From Salinirussus salinus (GTDB lineage: Archaea; Halobacteriota; Halobacteria; Halobacteriales; Haloarculaceae): a stretch of DNA of 64,000 nucleotides. This document shows positions 44,128 to 52,828 of the stretch, piece by piece. Both the position numbers and the translations under genes were made by a program. The notes under the pieces are model-generated. The model did no database searches. It saw only the letters and a program-made list of their open reading frames with translations, and was not told the DNA's origin. Each line of letters opens with the position of its first letter. Position 1 is the stretch's first letter. Location of the stretch: NCBI RefSeq assembly GCF_009831455.1, contig NZ_WOWO01000001.1:372001-436000 (forward strand), read 5' to 3'.

Positions 44128-45444
44128 ATGAAAATCCCAGAAACAGGCCGCGACGGCGAGGAAGTCCTCGCGGAGATGGAAGCCCGCCGCGAGGATGACG
44201 CCGACTGGCAGTCGGGGCGGACCTGGAGCCTCGTCTATCACGTCGACGAGCCCCACAAGCAGTTCAAGGACGAGGCCCACGCGCTGTACTCCACACAGAA
44301 CGCCCTCTCGCCCTCGGCGTTCCCCTCGCTGGTGGGCTTCGAGAACGAGGTCGTCGGGATGCTCGCGGACTGGCTGGGCGGGGACGAGGGGACCGTCGGC
44401 AACATGAGTTCGGGCGGGACCGAGAGCATCCTGCTGGCGGTCAAGACCGCCCGGGACTGGGCCCGCGCCGAGCGGGGGGTCGACCGTCCCCACGTCGTCC
44501 TGCCCGAGACCGCCCACCCTGCGTTCTCGAAGGGTGTCCACTACTTCGGGCTCGAGGAGACCCGCGTCCCCTGCGGCGAGGACTGGCGCGCGGACCCCGA
44601 GGCGATGGCCGAGGCCGTCCGCGAGGAGACCGCGCTGGTGGTCGCCTCGGCGCCCTCCTACCCCCACGGCGTGGTCGACCCCGTCGAGGAGGTCGCGGCC
44701 GTCGCCAGGGAAGCGGGGGCGATGTGTCACGTCGACGCCTGTATCGGGGGGATCATGCTCGCCTCGCTGCGCGACCTGGGCCGGGACGTCCCCCCCTTCG
44801 ACCTCTCTGTCGAGGGCGTCACCTCGCTGTCGGTCGACCCCCACAAGTACGGCTACACGGCCAAGGGTGCCTCGGCGCTTCTGTGGGCCGACGACGACCA
44901 CCGCGAGCACCAGTACTTCGCCTTCGACGGCTGGCCGGGCGGGGTCTACGCCGGACCGACGATGGCCGGCACGCGCCCGGGCGGTCCCATCGCCGCCGCG
45001 TGGGGCGTGATGCAGAAGCTGGGCCACGAGGGGTACCTCGACCTCGCGGCGACGACGATGGAGACCACCGAGGCGCTGCTCGACGGGGTGGCCGACATCG
45101 ACGGGCTCGGCGTCGTCGCCGAGCCCGACATGACGATCTTCGCGGTGGAGTCGACGGACCCGGAGCTGGACGCCTACGGGGTCCACGCCGAGATGACCGA
45201 GCGGGATTGGGGGCTCGGCCGTCAGCAGCGCCCCGAGAGCATCCACGCGAGCGTGATGTACCACCACCGCGACTGCGTCGAGGACTTCCTCGCGGACCTG
45301 CGGGAATCGGTGGCCGTCGCCCGCGAGGCCGACGGCGGGGACGACCGCGCGCCGATGTACGGGATGAACGCCGAGATGGCCGAGGACGGCGACTACGCCA
45401 ACCTGGCGAAGACGATGCTCAACGACGCCGTCTACCGCCCCTGA
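44128..45444 (+). CDS. PLP-dependent group II decarboxylase, S1P-lyase-like
   Basis: The 438-residue protein is a fold-type I PLP enzyme. GTVGNMSSGGTESILLAVKTARDWA, CHVDACIGGIMLASL and the Schiff-base Lys in SVDPHKYGYTAKGASALLW are clear. GGVYAGPTMAGTRPGGPIAAAWGVM closely resembles sphingosine-1-phosphate lyase rather than glutamate decarboxylase. Archaea lack sphingolipids, so the natural substrate is likely different, for example a phospho-amino alcohol or amino acid. The active site and length are complete. It stands alone after the accessory patch. Confidence 0.88.
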   Translation: MKIPETGRDGEEVLAEMEARREDDADWQSGRTWSLVYHVDEPHKQFKDEAHALYSTQNALSPSAFPSLVGFENEVVGMLADWLGGDEGTVGNMSSGGTESILLAVKTARDWARAERGVDRPHVVLPETAHPAFSKGVHYFGLEETRVPCGEDWRADPEAMAEAVREETALVVASAPSYPHGVVDPVEEVAAVAREAGAMCHVDACIGGIMLASLRDLGRDVPPFDLSVEGVTSLSVDPHKYGYTAKGASALLWADDDHREHQYFAFDGWPGGVYAGPTMAGTRPGGPIAAAWGVMQKLGHEGYLDLAATTMETTEALLDGVADIDGLGVVAEPDMTIFAVESTDPELDAYGVHAEMTERDWGLGRQQRPESIHASVMYHHRDCVEDFLADLRESVAVAREADGGDDRAPMYGMNAEMAEDGDYANLAKTMLNDAVYRP

Positions 45445-45501
45445 CCGGGCGCGGCCTGCCTCTCCGGTCCCGGTGCGGTCCGGCCGGCCAGCCCCCGGCA
45501 G

Positions 45502-45669
45502 TCACCGCGGCCAGTTGCAGTTCCCACAGCGCTCGCCCGAGTCGCGGTCCACGCGGTCGCGGATCTGTGCCCAGGTCCCCTCCACGACCTCCCCGTCGGG
45601 CTCGGCCCCGCAGCCGCGCGCCCCGACCAGGTGCCACGTTCCGCTCTGTCCGTTCTTGATGGCCTCCAT
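45502..45669 (-). CDS. Small cysteine-containing protein
   Basis: The 55-residue protein MEAIKNGQSGTWHLVGARGC... ends with GERCGNCNWPR; its three Cys (one internal, CGNC at the end) and His could bind zinc. The preferred start is ATG 45669; the open frame extends upstream without similarity. It is a typical haloarchaeal small protein, function unknown. The convergent decarboxylase gene ends 57 bp away. Confidence 0.65.
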   Translation of the reverse strand: MEAIKNGQSGTWHLVGARGCGAEPDGEVVEGTWAQIRDRVDRDSGERCGNCNWPR

Positions 45670-45769
45670 ACCGGCCGGTCGACCTGTTCCCCCGAGAACC
45701 TGACGGGTGCGGCCCCCGGTGGCACGCGGCGGCACGCATCCCCGGGGCGCGCGCTGTCGTGCTCTCCGC

Positions 45770-46210
45770 TCAGCCCCGCGGGGAGAGGTCCTCGCAGGGC
45801 GTCCCGGCCACGACGACTCCGGCGAGGTCCCTGAGTTCCTCCGCCAGCAACACGAGTAGGTCGTCCAGCGCGACGATCCCCACGAGCGCGCCCACGTCGT
45901 CGACGACCGGGAGCCGTCTGACCGCGGCCCGCGCCATCAGTTCGGTGGTCTCGATGACGCTGGCGTCCTCGTGGACCGTCTCCGGGTTCGAAGTCATGAT
46001 CTCCCCGACAGTCACCTCCCCCGGGTCGCGGTGGGGTTCGAGGACTCCCATCACGAGGTCGCGGTCGGTGACGACCCCCACCGGGCGCCCCTCCTCCTCG
46101 ACGACAGCACACCCGATGCCGTGCTCTTTCAGCAGTGCGGTCAGCTCGTCGGCCGACTGGTCGCGCCGTATCGTGACCACGTCACGCTGTGCGAACTCGA
46201 TCACTGTCAT
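45770..46210 (-). CDS. CBS-domain pair protein
   Basis: The 146-residue protein consists of two CBS domains (about residues 8-62 and 70-125), with GCAVVEEEGRPVGVVTDRDLVMGVLEP and VRRLPVVDDVGALVGIVALDDLLVLLAEEL. Stand-alone CBS pairs bind adenosyl nucleotides or DNA/RNA and act as energy sensors. The sequence GTGTTATCACAC next to its start (46211-46222) is an inverted repeat that might be an operator. Confidence 0.88.
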   Translation of the reverse strand: MTVIEFAQRDVVTIRRDQSADELTALLKEHGIGCAVVEEEGRPVGVVTDRDLVMGVLEPHRDPGEVTVGEIMTSNPETVHEDASVIETTELMARAAVRRLPVVDDVGALVGIVALDDLLVLLAEELRDLAGVVVAGTPCEDLSPRG

Positions 46211-46400
46211 GTGTTATCACACGTAGACTGCGGGCGGCGGGAGGCATTAAACTGTGTGGCGGGACCCAGGAAGCGTGCTGTATCCGTCGATGACTGTCGA
46301 CTCCCGCCGCCAGGGTCGACGCGTCGCGAGGTCCGTCCCCGGGATGTTCCGGAAACCGGGGCGGATCCCATCCCCGGCCACTGTTGTGAACGGAACAATG

Positions 46401-46407
46401 CTTATGA
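46401..46407 (+). promoter_or_regulatory. TATA-like box for gene at 46432
   Basis: CTTATGA, about 25-31 bp upstream of ATG 46432, fits a leaderless transcript. Confidence 0.5.
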
Positions 46408-46431
46408 CTTACTCACCAGTTCGTCCCGACG

Positions 46432-47178
46432 ATGAACTGTCCGAACTGCAGGGCAGCGGTTGCGGGCGACGCCCGGTTCTGCCCGGAGTGCGGGGCGGCT
46501 CTCGGGGAGCCCGCAGGAAGCCAGGGTGGGGACCAGAAAGGGGGCGACACGTCGGGGGGACAGCCGGACCAGGATCGACGTCAGCCGGCGTCGGGGCCGG
46601 CCGACGCCGAGCGCACCCGGCCCGCGGCCGACGCCCGTCCGGACCAGCAGAGCCAGCAGCCCGGCGCAGAGGTCCAGCGGGGGCAGACCCCGTCGGCACA
46701 GCCACGGCAGGCTGCCCCCGAAGGCGGCCGGGACGGTGGGGGATCGGGCGGAGTCTCCCGGCGGGCGCTGCTGGCCGGCAGTGCCGGCGTGCTCGGGGTC
46801 GCCGCCGCAGGCGGGTGGTATCTCTTCCTCCGGGAGGCCGGCCCGGTCGCGGCTGCCCGGCAAAGCTGGGAGGCCTGGACCGACGGCAACTTCGACGCCT
46901 ACGAGCAGGTGGTCCACTCGGATTCGCCGTTGCGGGAGAACTGGCCACAGGACTTCGGGGAGAACTTCGGCCCCCGCGAGGGGACGGAGCTGACGATGGA
47001 GTCCCGGGAGCTACTCGAGCAGGGGGAGACCGAAGCCGTGGTCCGCGAGGTGTACGTCTGGGACCCGCCCGACGGGAGTCCGCGGAGGGTGACCGACCGT
47101 CTCACGCTCCGGACCGAGGAGGGGGCCTGGAAGCTCTGGGACGTCCGGAACACGGGCGACCAGCCGGTCGAGGGCTGA
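46432..47178 (+). CDS. Zinc-ribbon protein with one transmembrane helix
   Basis: The 248-residue protein has an N-terminal zinc ribbon (CPNC at 3-6 and CPEC at 17-20), a long Gln/Gly/Pro-rich linker (about 25-105), a single hydrophobic helix (RRALLAGSAGVLGVAAAGGWYLFL, about 109-132), and a C-terminal domain of about 110 residues resembling SnoaL/NTF2-like folds in length and order. Zinc-ribbon plus membrane helix plus outside domain is a common haloarchaeal layout. Function is unknown. Confidence 0.78.
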   Translation: MNCPNCRAAVAGDARFCPECGAALGEPAGSQGGDQKGGDTSGGQPDQDRRQPASGPADAERTRPAADARPDQQSQQPGAEVQRGQTPSAQPRQAAPEGGRDGGGSGGVSRRALLAGSAGVLGVAAAGGWYLFLREAGPVAAARQSWEAWTDGNFDAYEQVVHSDSPLRENWPQDFGENFGPREGTELTMESRELLEQGETEAVVREVYVWDPPDGSPRRVTDRLTLRTEEGAWKLWDVRNTGDQPVEG

Positions 47179-47261
47179 CCCCGGCGCCGCCGAGCCCGCG
47201 TGTCGAGTGGAGGCCGGCCCCTTCCCGACGCGGCGTCTACCGGTCCCGCGGCTGGCGGCAG

Positions 47262-48899
47262 TCACCCCCCGAAGACCCGGTCGAACTCGGTGGTGCTCTC
47301 GTCGGTGCCGGCGACGACGACCTCGTCGCCCTCCCGGAGCTCGAACGTCGCGGGGTCGAAGTCGGTGACCGTCTCCCCCTCTCTGACGACGGCCACGACC
47401 GTGCTCCCGGTTCTCGACCGGACGTCAGCGTCGGCGACCGTCGTCCCGGCCAGTCCCGCCGCCGGGAGGCGGACGACGCTTATCTGCTTGCTGTAGGAGA
47501 GCACGTCCTCGTCCTCGAAGACCGTCGAGACCAGCATCCGCCCGCTGGTCGTGGCCAGCGACTGGACGTAGTCCGCGCCCGCGCGGTAGAGTTTCTGGAT
47601 GTTCTCCTCCTCGTTCGCCCGCACGACGACCTGGACGTCGGGGTTCAGCTCCTTGGCGATCAGCGTCGACAGCGTCGCCGCGGTGTCGTCACCAACCATC
47701 AGCAACAGCGCCGACGCCTCCTCGATCCCGGCGGCCGCCAGCACGTCGGGGTCGCGGGCGTCCCCGACCACGTCGACACCCGGCTTCTCCTCCGCATCGA
47801 GGACGGTCACGTCCGAACTGGTCCCGGTGAGCGCGTCGTGGGCGGCCTGTCCCGAGTCGCCGTGCCCGGCGACGATGACCCGCTGTGGGGAGAGCGGGCG
47901 GACCGTCGAGGCGGTGGCCTCACGCAGCTCCGCCAGCCGGTCGGGGTCGCCGGCCGCGAGCAGCCGCGTCCCCGCCCCGAGGTCGGTGTCGGGGTCGACC
48001 GGCGCCTCGAACTCGCTGCCGACCCACGCCCCGAGGACGTTCACCCCGAACCGCTCGCGGAGCCGGGCCTCCCCGAAGGTGTGTCGGCAGAGCTCGCTGC
48101 CCTCCTCGACGGTGAGTTCGACGAGTTCGAAGGCGTCGCCGATGACGACGCCCTCGTCGACGCTTGTCGTCACCGCCGTGGGGAGCTCGGCAGCCAGACT
48201 CTCGCCCAGCAACTGTCGCGGGGACAGCACCGCGTCGGCGCCGGCCACACGGTGGTACTGTGCGAGTTCGGCGTCCTCGACGAGAGTCACCACCTGCACC
48301 TCCGGGGCGACGTCGAGCGCCGCGAGCACGATGCTCGCGTTCGCGTCGTCGTCGGCGTCCGCGACGACCGCACGCGCGGCCCCGACGCCCGCACGTTCCA
48401 GCGCGTCCGTCGATTCGGGGTCGCCGTGGATGACGTCGTAGCCGTCCTCGTGGAGGCGCTGGGCCCGCCCCTCGTCGGCCTCGACGAGGACGTACGGCTG
48501 GTCTCTCGCCTCCAGTTCGGCGATGAACGCGTCGGTCCGCGGGGTGTGTGCACAGACGACGACGTGGTCTTCCCTGTCGGGGAGGGTCGCGGGGGCCGTC
48601 GGCGAGAGCGTCTTCCGAAGCCAGGGCACCGCGAAGACGTCGACGGCGGTGAGGATGAGCCCGATGCCCGTGACCTGCATCAGGATGACGAGGACGTTCA
48701 TCTGCGGGGTCTGCCAGGGGGCGTCTTCGCCGTAGCCGGTCGTCGTGAAACTCTGGACGACGACCTCCAGCGAGCGATACAACGGCTGTGGCTGCCCCTC
48801 CCAGACCGCCATCCCGGCGCTGTACGCAAGCGTCAGGACGACAGTCGCTGCGGCCACCAGCGCGAGATAGTAGACCGTCCGGCGTTCGAGAAGCGGCAT
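47262..48899 (-). CDS. Potassium channel with two TrkA (RCK) modules
   Basis: The 545-residue protein has two N-terminal helices flanking a pore loop with the K+ selectivity filter TTTGYG (52-57). Two tandem RCK units follow: TrkA-N at about residues 112-225 (VVVCAHTPRTDAFIAELEA) and 345-455 (VIVAGHGDSGQAAHDAL), each with a TrkA-C-like domain after it. The channel would pass K+ under cytoplasmic ligand or redox control. The second RCK has a glycine-rich nucleotide motif GHGDSGQ; the first is altered (AHTPRT). Confidence 0.9.
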   Translation of the reverse strand: MPLLERRTVYYLALVAAATVVLTLAYSAGMAVWEGQPQPLYRSLEVVVQSFTTTGYGEDAPWQTPQMNVLVILMQVTGIGLILTAVDVFAVPWLRKTLSPTAPATLPDREDHVVVCAHTPRTDAFIAELEARDQPYVLVEADEGRAQRLHEDGYDVIHGDPESTDALERAGVGAARAVVADADDDANASIVLAALDVAPEVQVVTLVEDAELAQYHRVAGADAVLSPRQLLGESLAAELPTAVTTSVDEGVVIGDAFELVELTVEEGSELCRHTFGEARLRERFGVNVLGAWVGSEFEAPVDPDTDLGAGTRLLAAGDPDRLAELREATASTVRPLSPQRVIVAGHGDSGQAAHDALTGTSSDVTVLDAEEKPGVDVVGDARDPDVLAAAGIEEASALLLMVGDDTAATLSTLIAKELNPDVQVVVRANEEENIQKLYRAGADYVQSLATTSGRMLVSTVFEDEDVLSYSKQISVVRLPAAGLAGTTVADADVRSRTGSTVVAVVREGETVTDFDPATFELREGDEVVVAGTDESTTEFDRVFGG

Positions 48900-49058
48900 A
48901 CGGGGACGTGACCCGGACCCGTATTTACTTCCGGGGGTGAGGACTCGGACGCCCGGATACGGGCCCCGGCGGACGCTCTCCGGGTCGACCGTGAGCGACG
49001 CGAAGGGGACTCGGGCAGGTGCGGAACGCTCTCGAATGTCGATCGTCTAGAAACCGGA

Positions 49059-49075
49059 TGCCGCCTCCCGGATTG
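49059..49075. repeat. Duplicated 3' end of tRNA-Phe; possible att scar
   Basis: ATGCCGCCTCCCGGATT (49059-49075) repeats the 3'-terminal 17 bases of the tRNA-Phe complement region found at 49182-49198, 123 bp away. After the repeat the match continues with one extra base (GTGAAC for TGAAC). A direct repeat of the tRNA 3' end is what integration of an element leaves behind. Confidence 0.7.
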
Positions 49076-49182
49076 TGAACCACGGGAAGACGATCGCCTC
49101 GCTTCGCTCGGCGCTGCGACTCCCCTGGTTCAAATCGCGGTCGGGAGCATTTTCACTGCTCACTTCGTTCGCGGAAAAGGAA

Positions 49183-49256
49183 TGCCGCCTCCCGGATTTG
49201 AACCGGGGACAGCTCGATCTTCAGTCGAGTGCTCTCCCAGTCTGAGCTAAGGCGGC
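49183..49256 (-). tRNA. tRNA-Phe (anticodon GAA)
   Basis: Read on the minus strand the 74 bases fold as a cloverleaf: acceptor GCCGCCT/AGGCGGC (7 bp), D-arm GCTC/GAGC, anticodon stem CTCGA/TCGAG with loop CTGAAGA (anticodon GAA), T-stem CCCGG/CCGGG with loop TTCAAAT, discriminator A. No CCA is encoded and no intron is present. It lies between the potassium channel gene and the first MDR oxidoreductase. Confidence 0.95.
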
Positions 49257-49341
49257 GCACTCGGGGAGTCGGACAGTGCGGAAAAAAGGGTTACGAACCG
49301 CGGCCGAGCGGCGTGCCGCGACCGGAACGACCTTCCGACAC

Positions 49342-49436
49342 CCCGTCGAAGGCGGGTGCATGTCAGACTCAGACACGAACCGCGTGTTCCTGCTGGCCGA
49401 GCGACCGACCGGGCGACCCGACGAGGACACCTTCGA
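49342..49436 (+). repeat. 95-bp identical block, first copy
   Basis: Identical in all 95 positions to 50461-50555, covering 18 bases upstream of the start and the first 25 codons of the MDR gene. It shows recent tandem duplication or gene conversion. Confidence 0.85.
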
Positions 49437-50382
49437 ACTGGCCGAACGCGAGGTCCCCGAGCCGGGGCCGGGGGAGGCGCTGGTCCGCACACTCTACATG
49501 TCAGTCGACCCGTACATGCGCGGCCGGATGCGGGCGGCGGACTCCTACGCCGAGTCCTGGGACGTCGGCGACCCGCTCCGGGCCGGTGTCGTCGGCGAGG
49601 TCGTCGAGAGCAACGGCGCCGGCTTCGAGCCCGGCGACGTCGTCACCGGCGACATGCAGTGGGCCGACTACGCGACCGTGGCGGGTCCCGAACTCACCCA
49701 GGTCGACCCCGACCGCGCACCCATCTCGACGTACCTGGGCGTGCTCGGGATGCCCGGCAACACCGCCTACTTCGGGGTACAGGACGTGACCGAACCGAAG
49801 GCCGGCGAGACGTTCGTCGTCACTGGGGCTGCCGGAGCCGTCGGGTCCGTGGCCGGCCAGATCGCGAAGCTGAACGGGGCCCGCGTGGTCGGCTTCGCGG
49901 GCTCGGACGAGAAAGTCGAGTTCCTGGAGGAGATCGGTTTCGACGTCGGGATCAACTACAAGACGACCGACGACTACGGCGCCGCGCTGGACGAGGCCGC
50001 GCCGGACGGCATCGACGCGTACTTCGACAACGTGGGCGGGGAGATCACCGACGCGGTCTTCCCCAGACTCAACGTCGACGCCCGGGTTGGTGTCTGCGGG
50101 CAGATCGCGCTGTACAACGCCACGGAGGTCCCCACTGGACCGCGGAAGCTGGCGATGCTCATCGAGAGCCGCGCCACGGTCGAGGGCTTTCTGGTCAGTG
50201 ACTTCAGCGAGCGCTTCGACCAGTCGGTCCCCCAACTGGGAGAGTGGGTCCAGTCCGGCGACCTCCAGTACCGCGAGACGGTCACCGAGGGCCTGGAGAA
50301 CGCCCCGGACGCCTTCCTCGGCCTCTTCGACGGCGACAACATCGGCAAACAGCTCGTGAAAGTGAGCGAGTACAGCGGCTGA
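49360..50382 (+). CDS. MDR-family NADPH-dependent oxidoreductase, copy 1
   Basis: The 340-residue protein is a zinc-free medium-chain dehydrogenase/reductase of the leukotriene B4 dehydrogenase/PTGR type: SVDPYMRGRM, Rossmann TGAAGAVGSVAGQIAKLNGARVVGFAGSDEKVEFLEE, YFDNVGGEITDAVFPRL. It should reduce the double bond of enones or ketones with NADPH. Start MSDSDTNRVFLLA at 49360, 104 bp from the tRNA gene. A second copy follows 96 bp downstream with very similar sequence. Confidence 0.92.
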   Translation: MSDSDTNRVFLLAERPTGRPDEDTFELAEREVPEPGPGEALVRTLYMSVDPYMRGRMRAADSYAESWDVGDPLRAGVVGEVVESNGAGFEPGDVVTGDMQWADYATVAGPELTQVDPDRAPISTYLGVLGMPGNTAYFGVQDVTEPKAGETFVVTGAAGAVGSVAGQIAKLNGARVVGFAGSDEKVEFLEEIGFDVGINYKTTDDYGAALDEAAPDGIDAYFDNVGGEITDAVFPRLNVDARVGVCGQIALYNATEVPTGPRKLAMLIESRATVEGFLVSDFSERFDQSVPQLGEWVQSGDLQYRETVTEGLENAPDAFLGLFDGDNIGKQLVKVSEYSG

Positions 50383-50460
50383 CGCGGCGTACGGGACGCC
50401 ACGTCACGCTGGACCCGGATCCCGCCCCGCCGTCGTCACGCCCGAACCCTCTTGCCGTGG

Positions 50461-50555
50461 CCCGTCGAAGGCGGGTGCATGTCAGACTCAGACACGAACC
50501 GCGTGTTCCTGCTGGCCGAGCGACCGACCGGGCGACCCGACGAGGACACCTTCGA
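50461..50555 (+). repeat. 95-bp identical block, second copy
   Basis: Identical to 49342-49436. Before this block the two upstream sequences are unrelated, marking the duplication boundary. Confidence 0.85.
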
Positions 50556-51504
50556 TCTGGCCGAACGCGAGATCCCCGAGCCGGGGCCGGGGGAGGCGCT
50601 GGTCCGCACGCTGTATCTGTCCGTCGACCCGGGGATGCGCGGCCGGATGCGAGCGGGCGAGTCCTACGCCGAACCCTGGGGGGTCGGCGACCCGCTCCAG
50701 GCCCGTGCCGTGGGCGAGGTCGTCGAGAGCAACGGCGCCGGCTTCGAGCCCGGCGACGTCGTCGCCGGCCGCTTCCAGTGGGCCGATTACACGACCGTCC
50801 GCGGGGCCGACCTCACTGCGGTCGACCCCGACGTCGCTCCCATCTCCACGTACGTCGGTGTCCTCGGCGCGCCGGGACTCACAGCCTATTTCGGAGTGCA
50901 GGACGTGACCGAACCGAAGGCCGGCGAGACGTTCGTCGTCACGGGAGCCGCGGGCGCGGTGGGCTCGGTCGCGGGGCAGATCGCCAAACTCGACGGCGCC
51001 CGCGTGGTCGGCTTTGCCGGCTCCGACGAGAAAGTCGAGTTTCTCGAGGAGGATCTCGGCTTCGACGCCGGGATCAACTACAAGACGACCGACGACTACG
51101 GCGCCGCGCTGGACGAGGCCGCCCCCGGTGGTGTGGACGCGTACTTCGACAACGTGGGCGGGGAGATCACCGACGCGGTCTTCCCGCGGCTGAACGTCGA
51201 CGCCCGGGTGGGTGTCTGCGGGCAGATCGCGCTGTACAACGCCACGGAGGTCCCCACGGGGCCCCGGAAACTGACGACGCTCATCGAGACGCGCGCCACG
51301 GTTGAGGGCTTTCTCGTCTACGACTACAGCCAGCGGTTCGAGGAGGCCACCCGAAAGCTCGGCGAGTGGGTCCAGTCCGGCGACCTCCAGTACCGCGAGA
51401 CGGTCACCGAGGGCCTGGAGAACGCCCCGGACGCCTTCCTGGGACTGTTCGACGGGGAGAACATCGGCAAGCAACTCGTGAAGGTGGGCGACCGCCGGGC
51501 GTAG
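50479..51504 (+). CDS. MDR-family NADPH-dependent oxidoreductase, copy 2
   Basis: The 341-residue protein is a close paralogue of the gene at 49360, with the first 25 codons identical at DNA level. Differences concentrate in SVDPGMRGRM, the mid region VRGADLTAVDPDVAPISTYVGVLGAPGL and one extra residue near EEDLGFDAG. The NADPH motif TGAAGAVGSVAGQIAKL is unchanged. Substrate ranges may differ. The stop is 64 bp from the convergent geranylgeranyl-reductase-like gene. Confidence 0.92.
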   Translation: MSDSDTNRVFLLAERPTGRPDEDTFDLAEREIPEPGPGEALVRTLYLSVDPGMRGRMRAGESYAEPWGVGDPLQARAVGEVVESNGAGFEPGDVVAGRFQWADYTTVRGADLTAVDPDVAPISTYVGVLGAPGLTAYFGVQDVTEPKAGETFVVTGAAGAVGSVAGQIAKLDGARVVGFAGSDEKVEFLEEDLGFDAGINYKTTDDYGAALDEAAPGGVDAYFDNVGGEITDAVFPRLNVDARVGVCGQIALYNATEVPTGPRKLTTLIETRATVEGFLVYDYSQRFEEATRKLGEWVQSGDLQYRETVTEGLENAPDAFLGLFDGENIGKQLVKVGDRRA

Positions 51505-51568
51505 TGTCGCGCTCGCCGTGGTCGGTGGCGGACTGGCCTTCCGGCTCCCCTGGCCGATCGACCTGCGG

Positions 51569-52651
51569 CTATCGCAACAGCGCCGCCAGCTGCTCCCGGG
51601 AGAACAGCGAGGTCGGCCGGTCCATGTGGACGCCGATCTCCCCTTCGAACACCGCCATCCCCGCCCGCTGGAGGGGTTCGGGCAGCGAGTAGGCCGCCCG
51701 GACGGCGTGGCCCAGCCGGATCTCCCGGCGCAGGTCGGCGCGCCAGGCCCGCTCGTAGTCGCCGAGCGTCCCGGGGTCGGTCGGGTCGACCTCGCGGGCG
51801 GCGTGGTCCGCGGCAGTCATCCCGTACCTGATGCCGCCGCCGGTGAACGGCTTGGTCTGGGCGGCGGCGTCTCCGACCAGGAAGGAACGCCGGCCGGTCA
51901 CCCGCCGGGGCGGGCCGACGGGGATCAGCCCCGAACACCGCCGCTCGGTCTCGACGCCGTACGCTCGGGTAAAGGCCTCGAAGCGCTCGCGGGCGTCGGC
52001 GCTGTCCGCGGCCACGCCCAGACCGTACTCGACGCCGGCGTCTCCCCGGGGGATCCGCCACGCGAAAAAGCGGGGGACGGTCAGGTGGACGTCGACGAAG
52101 TCGCCGCCGTCGGGTTCCTCGGCGAACCCGAGCACGCCGTGCAGGAGCTCGTCGGGTTCGGGCAGGCCGAGTTCGCGGCGCACGCGGGAGGTGGGGCCGT
52201 CACAGCCCGCGACCATCCGGGCGCGGTGGGTCTCCAGTCCGTCCGGGCCGCGCACCTCGACGGTGACGCCGTCGCGGTCCTCGCCCACCCCGACGACGGT
52301 GTGGCCCTCACGGACCTCCGCGCCCGCCTCGCGCGCCGCGTCCGCGAGCGCGCGGTCGAGTCCGACTCTGTCGATGACGTTCGAGACGACCGAGTCCTTG
52401 TGAAAGCGGTAGGCGTCGCTGTCGGGGCCGCCGGTGTGAAACCGGGCGCCGTAGACCTCGTTCTGGAGGAGGCGCTCGCGGGCTCCTGGGGGAGTGAACT
52501 CCCAGATGTCGGTGCTGACGTGGCCGGAGCAGGCGAGCGGTTTCCCGACCTCGCCCTGCTCGAAGGCGACGACGTCGTGCCCGGCCTCGGCGGCCCGGCG
52601 GGCAAAGCGCGAGCCGGCGGGGCCGGCCCCGACCACGACGAAATCGTGCAT
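51569..52651 (-). CDS. Geranylgeranyl reductase family flavoprotein
   Basis: The 360-residue protein has a GG-reductase layout: FAD motif FVVVGAGPAGSRFARRAAEAGHDV, PLACSGHVS with a conserved Cys, GCDGPTSRVRRELGL, and FLVGDAAAQTKPFTGGGIRYGM near the middle. Members saturate isoprenoid chains of archaeal lipids or quinones; menaquinone side-chain reduction is possible here because the adjacent divergent operon is Nuo. The ATG at 52651 lies 177 bp from nuoJ1. Exact substrate uncertain. Confidence 0.86.
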   Translation of the reverse strand: MHDFVVVGAGPAGSRFARRAAEAGHDVVAFEQGEVGKPLACSGHVSTDIWEFTPPGARERLLQNEVYGARFHTGGPDSDAYRFHKDSVVSNVIDRVGLDRALADAAREAGAEVREGHTVVGVGEDRDGVTVEVRGPDGLETHRARMVAGCDGPTSRVRRELGLPEPDELLHGVLGFAEEPDGGDFVDVHLTVPRFFAWRIPRGDAGVEYGLGVAADSADARERFEAFTRAYGVETERRCSGLIPVGPPRRVTGRRSFLVGDAAAQTKPFTGGGIRYGMTAADHAAREVDPTDPGTLGDYERAWRADLRREIRLGHAVRAAYSLPEPLQRAGMAVFEGEIGVHMDRPTSLFSREQLAALLR

Positions 52652-52828
52652 ACGACGACTGCGGGCTGACGGGGCAAATGACTCACGGTCCTCCACACCC
52701 CACCCGCCGCGGCTGACGCCGGCTCGCGCCCTCACCGGTCGCGTCCGGTCCCGGTCACTCCCCGTTAGTGGCTCGCGCGGGAGAGCAAAAGAGGAATCTT
52801 GAAAAGTGCCCCGCGTAGAAGTCCGAGT

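Noticed and set aside
46211-46222. GTGTTATCACAC as operator of the CBS gene
   Set aside because: It is a short inverted repeat touching the start codon; without a second copy or a known regulator it cannot be called an operator.
49105-49145. Second tRNA fragment near tRNA-Phe
   Set aside because: GGTTCAAATC and a GGGAG arm recall a T-arm, but no cloverleaf can be formed, so it is kept only as part of the att-scar finding.
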